Below the pieces are notes generated by a model. That model had not been told where the DNA came from. It saw only the letters and a list, made by a program, of their open reading frames with translations, and made no database searches. A DNA stretch of 29,071 nucleotides. Source: a virus. The DNA lies in IMG/VR virus record IMGVR_UViG_3300042691_006032, positions 1 through 29,071 of that record; one strand, given 5' to 3'. A program made the position numbers and the translations under genes. Shown here piece after piece: positions 20,548 to 29,071 of the stretch (position 1 is the first letter of the stretch; each line of letters begins with the position of its first letter).

Positions 20548-20822
20548 TGCCAAGGTATGCGTCGAATATCCAAATCCCCAATCTTGGGGTGGCTATTGCG
20601 CTTAACGGCCAAGAGCAAGTTGAGGTTGTGCAGGCGGGCACTTCGCGCCGCACCACAACCCAAGCTATTGCCAATTTGGCGCAGATTGCGAATGCCCCGA
20701 CTTATACGACATCTCAAAAGAATGCCCTTGTCGTTAATCCCGGCGCTATAGTTTTTGACACTACACTTCAGAAGCTATGCGTTTATACTGCAACCGGCTG
20801 GGAAACGGTGACATCGGTTTAA
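20547..20822 (+). CDS. Small tail-fibre-related protein (91 aa)
   Basis: The ATG overlaps the preceding stop (TAATG). Residues 8-45 (QIPNLGVAIALNGQEQVEVV, then QAGTSRRTTTQAIANL) match the N-terminus of the next protein, so both probably carry the same virion-attachment peptide. The C-terminus (NPGAIVFDTTLQKLCVYTAT) is the familiar short fibre-end motif that closes many phage fibres. It may be a minor fibre or the stub of a fibre whose shaft was lost. Confidence 0.75.
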   Translation: MPRYASNIQIPNLGVAIALNGQEQVEVVQAGTSRRTTTQAIANLAQIANAPTYTTSQKNALVVNPGAIVFDTTLQKLCVYTATGWETVTSV

Positions 20823-23000
<2,178 letters not shown>

Positions 23001-23001
23001 G

Positions 23002-23817
23002 ATGCCAATTACGATTAGCGGCTCAACAGGTATCGCTGGTGTTGATGGATCAGCCGCAACACCGGCTGTTCAAGGGACAGACGCAAATACTGGTGTGGTA
23101 TTTCCCGCTGCTGACACGGTATCCATTTCGACCGGCGGCTCTGAACGGATGCGTGTTGATAGTTCAGGCAACGTAGGGATTGGGACCACTAATCCAACAA
23201 GTGGCAAACTTGTTATTTCTGGATCATCAGTAACAACGAGCCAAGGAATACGTCTTGTTGGCGACACAGCAGACGCGCGATTTATTTGTGAAAGCGCAAC
23301 GCTTGGCGCAGGAATTATTGGGACATTTTCAAATCATAGTCAGCTTATTTATACAAACTCAACAGAACGCGCTCGGATAGATTCATCTGGCCGGTTCACA
23401 ACACCTTTCCAACCTAGATTTTCTGGCTACAGAACAGACGCAGCGCCAAATTGGGCTGGCTCTTCTGCTGCAACTACATTTGCCGCCAATAATGCATATA
23501 TTAATGTAGGTAATTGCTATAATACATCAACAGGTGTTTTCACTTGCCCAGTAGCAGGAAATTACAGAATATCTTTTGGCGCACTAATGGGCAATGTTGG
23601 CTGGGCAATGTTGTATTATTTTAAGAATGGGGTAGTTAGCGCATCATTAGCGCATGGTAATGCAAACGGGTATGCCTTATGGTTTACAGTTGGGTATGAG
23701 GTAATAGTATCATGCGCTGCTAATGATACATTAGCCGCCGCTTTTAATACAAATGGCGGTGGGGGATATTTATATAATTCTCAATACAATTATTTGGTTA
23801 TAGAGCTTGTCGGGTAA
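23002..23817 (+). CDS. Tail fibre with C1q-like tip (copy 1)
   Basis: 271 aa. N-terminal strand region MPITISGSTGIAGVDGS; a shared fibre linker NTGVVFPAADTVSISTGGSE with RMRVDSSGNVGIGTTNPT; then a C-terminal C1q/TNF-like jelly roll from ~residue 140 (YRTDAAPNWAGSSAATTFAA, VFTCPVAGNYRISFGALM, YNYLVIELVG). F-T-x-P-V-A-G-x-Y is the hallmark of bacterial and phage C1q-like tips, which form trimers. The tip DNA is noticeably A/T-richer than the neighbouring genes, which suggests exchange. Probably a receptor-binding tip. Confidence 0.8.
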   Translation: MPITISGSTGIAGVDGSAATPAVQGTDANTGVVFPAADTVSISTGGSERMRVDSSGNVGIGTTNPTSGKLVISGSSVTTSQGIRLVGDTADARFICESATLGAGIIGTFSNHSQLIYTNSTERARIDSSGRFTTPFQPRFSGYRTDAAPNWAGSSAATTFAANNAYINVGNCYNTSTGVFTCPVAGNYRISFGALMGNVGWAMLYYFKNGVVSASLAHGNANGYALWFTVGYEVIVSCAANDTLAAAFNTNGGGGYLYNSQYNYLVIELVG

Positions 23818-23827
23818 GGAGAGCAAA

Positions 23828-24106
23828 ATGGTAGAATACATCGTCACGCTGACAGATGAAGAAAATAAAGCTCTTTCATTTGTTGCATATTCGCAGCAAG
23901 AATGGATTGATAATGCAGTCCATGAACGCTGCCGTGTTGCGATTGATGAAATTTGTCAAATCTGCGTAGAAAAGTGCCTTGAAACCGGAACGCAAATTCC
24001 GGGGTCAAAAGATGCAATGGTAAATTTAGCATTTCAGATGGGTTGGGTTGTGGCTGCTAAAGACCGGCCTATACCGCCACCGCCTCCGACTATGGGAAGT
24101 GTGTGA
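23828..24106 (+). CDS. Small fibre-associated protein, copy 1 (92 aa)
   Basis: ATG 23828 follows AAGGAGAG; an upstream in-frame extension is rejected. The protein starts MVEYIVTLTDEENKALSFVA, then YSQQEWIDNAVHERCRVAID, ICQICVEKCLE and a Pro-rich end. It is almost the same as the product at 24814, with 11 differences by eye in the first 86 residues. Each copy follows a C1q-type fibre gene, so a fibre-assembly chaperone or fibre-attached cap is likely, by analogy with fibre/chaperone pairs. No direct functional evidence. Confidence 0.75.
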   Translation: MVEYIVTLTDEENKALSFVAYSQQEWIDNAVHERCRVAIDEICQICVEKCLETGTQIPGSKDAMVNLAFQMGWVVAAKDRPIPPPPPTMGSV

Positions 24107-24801
24107 TGCCTCTTAAGCTTAACTCGACTGGCGGCGGCTCTGTCACATTAGATGTGCCAAACACCGCATCTACTTATACAGTGACTATCCCGGCATCGAC
24201 AGGGACGATGGTCACAACGGCGGCTGGGCAAACTGTGGAGTTTGCCGCCGGTACTGCGGCTGCGCCGTCAATCACAACAACAGGTGATACAAATAACGGC
24301 ATTTATTTCCCTGCTGCGGACACGGTAGCTGTTGCAACAAACGGTATAGAAAGGGTCAAAGTTGATTCTTCTGGCCGCTCCACATTCCCCTATCAACCTC
24401 TTTTCCATGTATATGGCACCACAACACAAAGTTGGTCAGGTGCTGCTGCATATCAAACGCTTGCGTTTAATACTTCAATCACATTTAGCAATCATCCGTC
24501 AGGATGGAATACAAGTACATATACATTTACGGCACCGGTAGCTGGCACTTATCTGTTTATTGCAAAAATTACTCAGACAGGAGCAGTAACAGGTCCGCAA
24601 GGCTATTTATTTGTAAATGGTGTAGCGACCGGAACGGAAATGATGATTTCCTATAGCGTTGCTTATTTGTCTTCAACCGGGCAGCAGTTTTTGCAATTAG
24701 CCGCAAATGATGCTGTAACATTTCGCGTTATTAATAACAATAACGTATCCCAAACACTTGATTTGGGACGATGCAGTTTGACTGGTATCCTCATTGGGTA
24801 A
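24106..24801 (+). CDS. Tail fibre with C1q-like tip (copy 2)
   Basis: 231 aa; ATG 24106 overlaps the previous stop. N-terminal fibre motif (MPLKLNSTGGGSVTLDVPNT, then YTVTIPASTGTMVTTA), the shared linker NNGIYFPAADTVAVATNGIE with RVKVDSSGRSTFPYQP, then a C1q-like domain (TSTYTFTAPVAGTYLFIAKI, end DLGRCSLTGILIG). The linker is homologous to that of the gene at 23002, while the tip sequence is quite different. The two may be alternative or heteromeric receptor-binding tips. Confidence 0.8.
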   Translation: MPLKLNSTGGGSVTLDVPNTASTYTVTIPASTGTMVTTAAGQTVEFAAGTAAAPSITTTGDTNNGIYFPAADTVAVATNGIERVKVDSSGRSTFPYQPLFHVYGTTTQSWSGAAAYQTLAFNTSITFSNHPSGWNTSTYTFTAPVAGTYLFIAKITQTGAVTGPQGYLFVNGVATGTEMMISYSVAYLSSTGQQFLQLAANDAVTFRVINNNNVSQTLDLGRCSLTGILIG

Positions 24802-24813
24802 TAGGAGAGGCAA

Positions 24814-25080
24814 ATGGTTCAATATACGATCACGCTGACAAACGAAGAGGATAAAGCACTATCGTTTGTTGCCTATTCTCAACAAGAGTGGATTGATAAT
24901 GCGGTTCATGAGAGATGCCGCGTAGCTATCGACCAAATCTGTCAAATCTGCATTGAAAAATGTCTTGAAACTGGAACGCAGATTCCCGGTTCAAAAGAAG
25001 CTATGGTGAACTTAGCTTTTGACATGGGGTGGGTTGTTCCAGCAAAGGATAAGCCAATTCCGCCTCCGCCAGCAGTGTAG
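24814..25080 (+). CDS. Small fibre-associated protein, copy 2 (88 aa)
   Basis: Near-duplicate of the product at 23828 (MVQYTITLTNEEDKALSFVA, YSQQEWIDNAVHERCRVAID, Pro-rich end). The DNA copies differ at many synonymous positions, so the duplication is not recent, or one copy came from a related phage. TAGGAGAGG is its ribosome site. The fibre-plus-small-protein pair thus occurs twice in a row. Confidence 0.75.
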   Translation: MVQYTITLTNEEDKALSFVAYSQQEWIDNAVHERCRVAIDQICQICIEKCLETGTQIPGSKEAMVNLAFDMGWVVPAKDKPIPPPPAV

Positions 25081-25106
25081 AGATGGTAGTATAAAAGGTG
25101 TTGTAA

Positions 25107-25787
25107 ATGTCCACCGTAAAAGCAATTAACATTCAGCATCCAACAGCGTTATCGGTCAACATGACGCTGGATAGCTCTGCGAATGTGGGCATCAACACTG
25201 CTACGCCGGGTTCGACTCTGGATGTTAAGGGCACGATACGCCTTTCTGGCTCGTCTTCTGGCTATGTAGGAATTGCACCAGCAGCAGCGGCTGGCAGCAC
25301 CACATACACCATGCCAAGCGCAGATGGATCATCTGGGCAGGTGCTTTCGACGAATGGAAGCGGCACACTATCTTGGGCTAGCGCCTCTGCTTTCCCGGCT
25401 GGCACGGCAATGCTGTTCGTGCAGACGGCGGCTCCAACAGGCTGGACTAAATCTGTTACGCATGACAACAAGGCGCTCAGAATTGTGTCTGGTGCTGCTA
25501 GCTCTGGCGGTTCTGTTGCATTTACAACTGCTTTTGCATCGCAGGCAGTAAGCGGTTCAGTTGGAAGCACAACACTGGCAACCAGCCAAATCCCAAGCCA
25601 TGCTCATTCTTATACGGCTCCGTCTATACTTGGGGGCGGCGGCTTTGGGTGCGGAAACTATCCATCAACAACAGGAGCCACAACTGGCGCTCAAGGCGGC
25701 GGCGGGTCGCATAACCACTCGTTTAGCGGCACAGCTATCAACCTAGCCGTTCAATATGTAGATGCAATCATAGCGACAAAAAATTGA
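25107..25787 (+). CDS. Tail fibre with His-rich metal-binding-type tip
   Basis: 226 aa. N-terminal fibre repeats (TLDSSANVGINTATPGSTLD, TYTMPSADGSSGQVLSTNGS), then the region FPAGTAMLFVQTAAPTGWTK and KALRIVSGAASSGG, and a Gly-rich tip with HAHS and HNHSFSG ending VQYVDAIIATKN. H-x-H repeats in such tips bind metal ions along the trimer axis in the T4 long tail fibre. The P-T-G-W-T-K and L-R-I-V-S-G pattern is typical of this tip family. The ribosome site is weak (AAAAGG). Confidence 0.8.
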   Translation: MSTVKAINIQHPTALSVNMTLDSSANVGINTATPGSTLDVKGTIRLSGSSSGYVGIAPAAAAGSTTYTMPSADGSSGQVLSTNGSGTLSWASASAFPAGTAMLFVQTAAPTGWTKSVTHDNKALRIVSGAASSGGSVAFTTAFASQAVSGSVGSTTLATSQIPSHAHSYTAPSILGGGGFGCGNYPSTTGATTGAQGGGGSHNHSFSGTAINLAVQYVDAIIATKN

Positions 25788-25808
25788 TATAAGTATCAGG
25801 AGGGGGCG

Positions 25809-26102
25809 ATGCTTAAGTCAAAAGACTTAATTATGGGGGGGCTGAGAGGCGCAATCTACGACTTTGAAGAAGTTGGTGATGAACTGCCTTTGCACACGCA
25901 TGCTGATTTAGACGTTCATATTAGCATTGTCGGACGTGGCAAGTTTCTTATTTTTGGGAACGGCTGGGAACAAGAAGCAGGCACTGGGGCTGTCATGGAT
26001 TGGGAGCCCGGCAACTATCATGGGTTTAAGGCTTTAGAGCCAAACTCACGGCTAATTAACATATTGAAGGTGATGTACAATGGCCCGCAAACCACAGTCT
26101 GA
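25809..26102 (+). CDS. Cupin-domain protein (97 aa)
   Basis: Single small cupin barrel. Motif 1 is GDELPLHTHADLDVHISIVG (residues 23-42) with metal-ligand candidates H29, H31 and H37; the usual glutamate is replaced. Motif 2 is GAVMDWEPGNYHGFKALEPN (60-79) with H71. Cupins bind a divalent metal and act as enzymes or sugar/ligand binders. Here the gene lies directly after the fibres and overlaps the next gene by 23 bases. Possible roles are virion-bound sugar binding or metabolism of host surface sugars. AGGAGGGGG precedes ATG 25809. Confidence 0.8.
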   Translation: MLKSKDLIMGGLRGAIYDFEEVGDELPLHTHADLDVHISIVGRGKFLIFGNGWEQEAGTGAVMDWEPGNYHGFKALEPNSRLINILKVMYNGPQTTV

Positions 26103-26424
26103 AAGCACTTATCTGTGCCCCCTGTTTAAAGAAAAGCAGGAAGATGTATGCCATAAGTGCGCGTTTTATACATACATCCGTGGCGCAAACCCAAATGATG
26201 GTAAAGAGATAGATCATTGGGGCTGCACAATAGAATTCCTGCCAGTGCTGCTCATTGAAAACTCGCAACAGTCTAGGCAAACGGGCGCGGCTGTAGAGAG
26301 CTTTCGTAATGAAATGGTCAAGGCAAATGAAGCCCAGCTTCATACAATGATCCAGCTCGCCCACACGGCTCAAGAGCCAGAACAGAAGGTAGTCAACAAT
26401 GCACTTCACTATCATAAAGATTGA
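26080..26424 (+). CDS. Conserved Cys-cluster phage protein (114 aa)
   Basis: YLCPLFKEKQEDVCHKCAFY gives C13, C24 and C27, and HWGCTIEFLPVLLIENSQQS gives C49, a probable zinc or Fe-S site. RGANPNDGKEIDHW and RQTGAAVESFRNEMVKANEA are, from memory, strongly conserved in a widespread but uncharacterised phage family usually found in the late tail region. The second half is a long helix. Start at ATG 26080 inside the cupin gene. Confidence 0.8.
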   Translation: MARKPQSESTYLCPLFKEKQEDVCHKCAFYTYIRGANPNDGKEIDHWGCTIEFLPVLLIENSQQSRQTGAAVESFRNEMVKANEAQLHTMIQLAHTAQEPEQKVVNNALHYHKD

Positions 26425-26728
26425 TAATTCAGTGGGCGTAGATGGTGTGTTTTACACCATTGACTGTTCAGAGCTTCCTGACAATTTTTGGGCTCTGCAA
26501 TGGACAGGGCCGACAACGGGCATTGGTGGAGAAGGTGAGATTGAGTTTACCGGCAACCCTAAGCCGCCCAATGAGCCAATCACAGACCTTGGCGGGTTTT
26601 ACCCATATTACGAGGCGTGGGAAGTGGAAGACTACAACCACAAGCACCCAGTGCCGCCTGCCCCGACTGGTCCGACTGGCCCAACTGGGCCAACAGGAAC
26701 CGTTCAAGGACCGCCAACTCAAATTTAG
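26399..26728 (+). CDS. Conserved small virion-type protein with collagen-like tail (109 aa)
   Basis: Starts MHFTIIKIDNSVGVDGVFYT with IDCSELPDNFWALQW; this N-terminal part and EPITDLGGFYPYYEAWEVED are, from memory, a recurrent phage protein of the tail region. The last ~20 residues are a short Gly-Pro-Thr tract ([17 protein letters not shown]) like those of the big fibre at 20826, which relatives I remember lack. It overlaps the preceding gene by 26 bases. The tail could co-assemble with collagen-like fibres. Confidence 0.75.
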   Translation: MHFTIIKIDNSVGVDGVFYTIDCSELPDNFWALQWTGPTTGIGGEGEIEFTGNPKPPNEPITDLGGFYPYYEAWEVEDYNHKHPVPPAPTGPTGPTGPTGTVQGPPTQI

Positions 26729-26762
26729 TTTGGCGTAAAATACGCAATGAAGGGGGACAATC

Positions 26763-27869
26763 ATGAGCGAAAAATTAAAAATATGCGTTTACGCAATATC
26801 TAAAAACGAGGCGCATTTTGTGCCTCGTTTCATGGAAGGGGCAAAAGACTCTGATTTGGTATTAATCGCTGACACAGGGTCGAGCGATGGGTTGCCAGAA
26901 GTGGCCCGTTCACTTGGCGCGGAAGTCCATCACATCTGCATTACGCCATGGCGGTTTGACAAAGCCCGTGACGCAGCCTTGGCCTTAGTGCCACGGGATA
27001 TGGATGTCTGTATCAGTCTCGACATTGATGAAGTTTTACAGCCCGGCTGGCGGGAAGAGATTGAGCGTGTTTGGGAAAAGGGAAAAACAACTCGCCTCCG
27101 GTATAAGTTTGATTGGGGCTGCGGGATTGTTTTCTACTATGAGAAAATCCATGCCCGGCATGGCTATGGCTGGAAGCACCCGTGCCATGAGTACCCTATG
27201 CCTGATGGCCGTATTACTGAGGTTTGGGCACAGACTGATATGCTGTTGGCAATCCATAAACCTGACCCAACTAAGAGCCGGGGCCAGTATATAGATTTGC
27301 TAGAATTGTCGGTCAAAGAAGACCCCGAATGCCCACGCAATGCTTTCTATTATGCCCGGGAACTGTCATTCCATGGCCGGTGGCAAGAGTCGATTAATGC
27401 CTGCAATCGTTACTTAAAGCTGCCACGAGCCGATTGGCCTAATGAACGGTGCTATGCTTACCGGGTTATTGGCCGGTGCCAAAGTGAACTAGGGAATTGG
27501 CCAGAAGCTGAAAAGGCTTTCCATGCCTCCGCCATGGAAGCGCCCAATACCCGGGAGCCGTGGTGCGAGCTTGCTATGCTCATGTATCGCCAGAGTCGAT
27601 GGGAAGAGTGTTTTGCTTATGCCATGCGGGCACTTCGCATCCAGAACAGGGAACTGGTCTATACTTGCGACCCAGCCGTATGGGGACATCAGGCGCATGA
27701 CTTAGCGTCTATTTCTGCCTATCGCTTGGGAATGAAAGAATTGGCACTAGAACAAGCCAAACTGGCGCTAGAAAAAACGCCGGGTGATCTTCGTCTAAAG
27801 CAAAATGTAGAGTATATTCAGGCGTCTTTGACAGAGGCCCCACCGGACCCCGAAGAGTTAGTGGCATGA
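26763..27869 (+). CDS. GT-A-type glycosyltransferase with TPR-like C-terminus
   Basis: 368 aa. The N-terminal half is a GT2-like nucleotide-sugar fold: CVYAISKNEAHFVPRFMEGA, DTGSSDG (37-43), FDKARDAAL (65-73) and the metal-binding DID motif in SLDIDEVLQPGW (85-96). From ~190 on it is all helical with TPR-like pairs (YYARELSFHGRWQESINACN, RCQSELGNWPEAEKAFHASA, LAMLMYRQSRWEECFAYAMR). Such enzymes transfer sugar to a protein or polysaccharide; TPRs often bind the acceptor. In a late tail region it could glycosylate virion proteins (for example fibre threonines) or alter host surface glycans. AAGGGGGACA precedes ATG 26763. Confidence 0.88.
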   Translation: MSEKLKICVYAISKNEAHFVPRFMEGAKDSDLVLIADTGSSDGLPEVARSLGAEVHHICITPWRFDKARDAALALVPRDMDVCISLDIDEVLQPGWREEIERVWEKGKTTRLRYKFDWGCGIVFYYEKIHARHGYGWKHPCHEYPMPDGRITEVWAQTDMLLAIHKPDPTKSRGQYIDLLELSVKEDPECPRNAFYYARELSFHGRWQESINACNRYLKLPRADWPNERCYAYRVIGRCQSELGNWPEAEKAFHASAMEAPNTREPWCELAMLMYRQSRWEECFAYAMRALRIQNRELVYTCDPAVWGHQAHDLASISAYRLGMKELALEQAKLALEKTPGDLRLKQNVEYIQASLTEAPPDPEELVA

Positions 27870-28117
27870 GCATTGAACCCCAGACCTTAATAAATGCGGC
27901 TATCGCAACAACCATGGGTGTGGGGGGATGGTTTGCCCGTGAGCTATGGGGCGCTGTGGCAGAATTGCGCCGTGATGTACGGCAAATTGAAATAGATTTA
28001 CCTAGCCACTATTTGAGAAAAGATGAGTTTAGAGAAGGGCTAAACGAGATAAAAGGTATTTTACGCGAGATATTTGTAAAAATAGATGATTTGAAGGATA
28101 AAAAGGCTGACAAATGA
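27866..28117 (+). CDS. Membrane-anchored coiled-coil protein (83 aa), lysis-region
   Basis: ATG 27866 overlaps the upstream stop (ATGA). Residues ~8-30 (LINAAIATTMGVGGWFAREL) form one membrane segment, followed by a charged helix (VAELRRDVRQIEIDLPSHYL, RKDEFREGLNEIKGILREIF) and a Lys/Asp-rich end. The layout of one N-terminal membrane helix plus a coiled coil is seen in phage lysis accessory proteins (spanin-like or holin-like) and fits the adjacent holin. The exact role cannot be assigned. Confidence 0.7.
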   Translation: MSIEPQTLINAAIATTMGVGGWFARELWGAVAELRRDVRQIEIDLPSHYLRKDEFREGLNEIKGILREIFVKIDDLKDKKADK

Positions 28118-28584
28118 ACTTGGACGCCGACCGTATAACCAAATCTGTTGGGGCAGTAACCGCTGTCTTTGCTATGGTTGGCGGCGGCTATACTGTGACA
28201 GATAAGCTTGGTGTCTTTAACAAGCCTATCCTTGAATGGTCAGCAGAGAATTTTAGCATTTCGGACGGCCCTGCGAATGAAGAGTTTTATGTTGTGGTGG
28301 CACGCCGCAAGATCAGAGACGATTGTTCTGTAGAACAGTTTAACCTTGAAGTGCGTGATTCACGGCACATCGTGCATACTGCCTCTCCGTCTATCGCAAG
28401 GTTCTCTGGCCCCGCTGCGAATAAGGTGGAGAAGTTTGGGTACGCAATCACAATCGACAATCCGGGCCGTGTTGCTGCCGGTAAGGCAACATTACTGGCG
28501 CGTATCAAGTATAAATGCCCAGAAGGCGAGGTTCTGATTAGCTACCCAGATCACGCTAATCTGACATTCAACATCACCAAATAG
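28114..28584 (+). CDS. Membrane-anchored periplasmic-domain phage protein (156 aa)
   Basis: ATG 28114 overlaps the previous stop. Residues ~10-30 (SVGAVTAVFAMVGGGYTVTD) are one membrane segment. The remaining ~120 residues form an all-beta domain starting PILEWSAENFSISDGPANEE and ending EGEVLISYPDHANLTFNITK, with two cysteines (DDCSVE, YKCPEG). The family seems conserved in late regions of related phages, but its function is not known to me. By position it may belong to lysis or superinfection control. Confidence 0.7.
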   Translation: MNLDADRITKSVGAVTAVFAMVGGGYTVTDKLGVFNKPILEWSAENFSISDGPANEEFYVVVARRKIRDDCSVEQFNLEVRDSRHIVHTASPSIARFSGPAANKVEKFGYAITIDNPGRVAAGKATLLARIKYKCPEGEVLISYPDHANLTFNITK

Positions 28585-28602
28585 CGGCGCAGGGAGAAAG
28601 CT

Positions 28603-29071
28603 ATGGATTTTGGCAAAATGGGTGGCCTACTGGCCCAAGTCGCACCTACCATCGCCTCCGCCCTTGGCGGCCCTTTAGCTGGCCTTGCTGTCAAAACTCT
28701 ATCGTCTGCGCTGCTTGGGACGGAACAGGGAACTGAGCAAGAGGTGGCTGCGGCTTTGGGGTCTGCCACGCCGGAACAGTTGGCGCGGCTTAAAGAGATT
28801 GATGCCAACTTCGCTGTTACCATGAAGAAGCTGGACATTGATCTTGCCCAGATTGATGCCACAGACCGGAATAGCGCCCGTCAGCGTGAGGTAAGCCTTA
28901 AAGATAAGACACCGACCATATTGGCCGGGGTTGTGTGTGTCGGGTTTTTCGGAACACTTAGCGGTCTCATGTTCTATGGCCTCCCCCAAAGGGGCCAAGA
29001 TGCCTTACTTATCCTGCTGGGTGCTTTGTCATCGGCCTTCACGGCAGTAATTGGCTACTATTACGGTTCAT
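28603..29071 (+). CDS. 3-TM holin (GTA_holin_3TM-like), incomplete at window end
   Basis: ATG 28603 follows AGGGAGAAAG. The visible 156 residues start MDFGKMGGLLAQVAPTIASA with a glycine-rich hydrophobic stretch. A helical region (ATPEQLARLKEIDANFAVTM, then DATDRNSARQREVSLKDKTP) follows, then two C-terminal membrane segments (ILAGVVCVGFFGTLSGLMFY, LLILLGALSSAFTAVIGYYY). The D-R-x-S-A-R motif before the last two helices is typical of the 3-TM holin family. It permeabilises the inner membrane for lysis. The stop codon is beyond the window. Confidence 0.85.
   Translation, partial: MDFGKMGGLLAQVAPTIASALGGPLAGLAVKTLSSALLGTEQGTEQEVAAALGSATPEQLARLKEIDANFAVTMKKLDIDLAQIDATDRNSARQREVSLKDKTPTILAGVVCVGFFGTLSGLMFYGLPQRGQDALLILLGALSSAFTAVIGYYYGS

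Noticed and set aside
25560-25787. Possible variable repeat of a diversity-generating retroelement in the fibre tip
   Set aside because: No reverse transcriptase, template repeat or adenine-biased near-copy was seen in the window.

Overview
The window is a continuous piece of a tailed-phage (or prophage) genome. Every credible gene is on the + strand, the genes are tightly packed with frequent ATGA/TGATG overlaps, and the order is small terminase, small-gene block, large terminase, portal, scaffold and capsid, connector, tail fibres, then the start of the lysis region. The P22-like portal and a gp4-like connector, followed directly by fibre genes with no tape-measure or tail-tube gene, suggest a short-tailed (podovirus-like) particle. 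Several proteins resemble, from memory, uncharacterised proteins of alphaproteobacterial and freshwater or marine metagenomic phages. The host cannot be fixed from the sequence. I saw no integrase, polymerase, endolysin, tRNA, CRISPR array or reverse transcriptase in the window.

Layout. 51-833: small terminase subunit. 834-1326: the only long gene-free stretch. It holds iterons, paired palindromes, AT tracts, a perfect consensus DnaA box and a good sigma70-type promoter, so it looks like an origin or a DnaA-controlled control region. 1327-5560: sixteen tiny, overlapping, mostly unknown genes, including an HTH protein, a secreted protein and a family of coiled-coil proteins. This block separates terS from terL, which is unusual. 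5547-9824: large terminase, a small protein and portal. 9935-12772: a 945-aa modular, basic, Gly/Pro-rich protein. 12883-15398: small protein, GroES-like co-chaperonin, scaffold-like protein and two further head-region proteins, ending at a UUCG-loop terminator. 15598-18005: two abundant-type virion proteins including the major capsid protein, a terminator, a decoration-like protein and a small basic protein. 18083-20547: DUF6321-like protein, small proteins, connector and zinc-ribbon protein. 20547-25787: collagen-like fibre plus three fibre/tip genes and two near-identical chaperone-like small proteins. 25809-28584: cupin, zinc-binding protein, a small protein with a collagen-like tail, a glycosyltransferase with a helical-repeat C-terminus, and two membrane-anchored proteins. 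28603-29071: a 3-TM holin, cut by the window end.

How it works together (inference). The terminase subunits package DNA through the portal into a scaffolded head. The phage GroES-like protein probably helps fold the capsid protein with host GroEL. Terminators after 15398, 17125 and 18005, together with structured leaders before 9935, 12883 and 17240, probably tune the amounts of virion proteins. The fibre block looks like a modular, duplicated receptor-binding repertoire.

The items most worth following up are two predicted H-type pseudoknots that overlap or face ribosome-binding sites (12805-12872 and 17176-17234), the origin-like region, the modular 945-aa protein and its short echo at 17739, and similar beta-modules inserted into two neighbouring connector-region genes.
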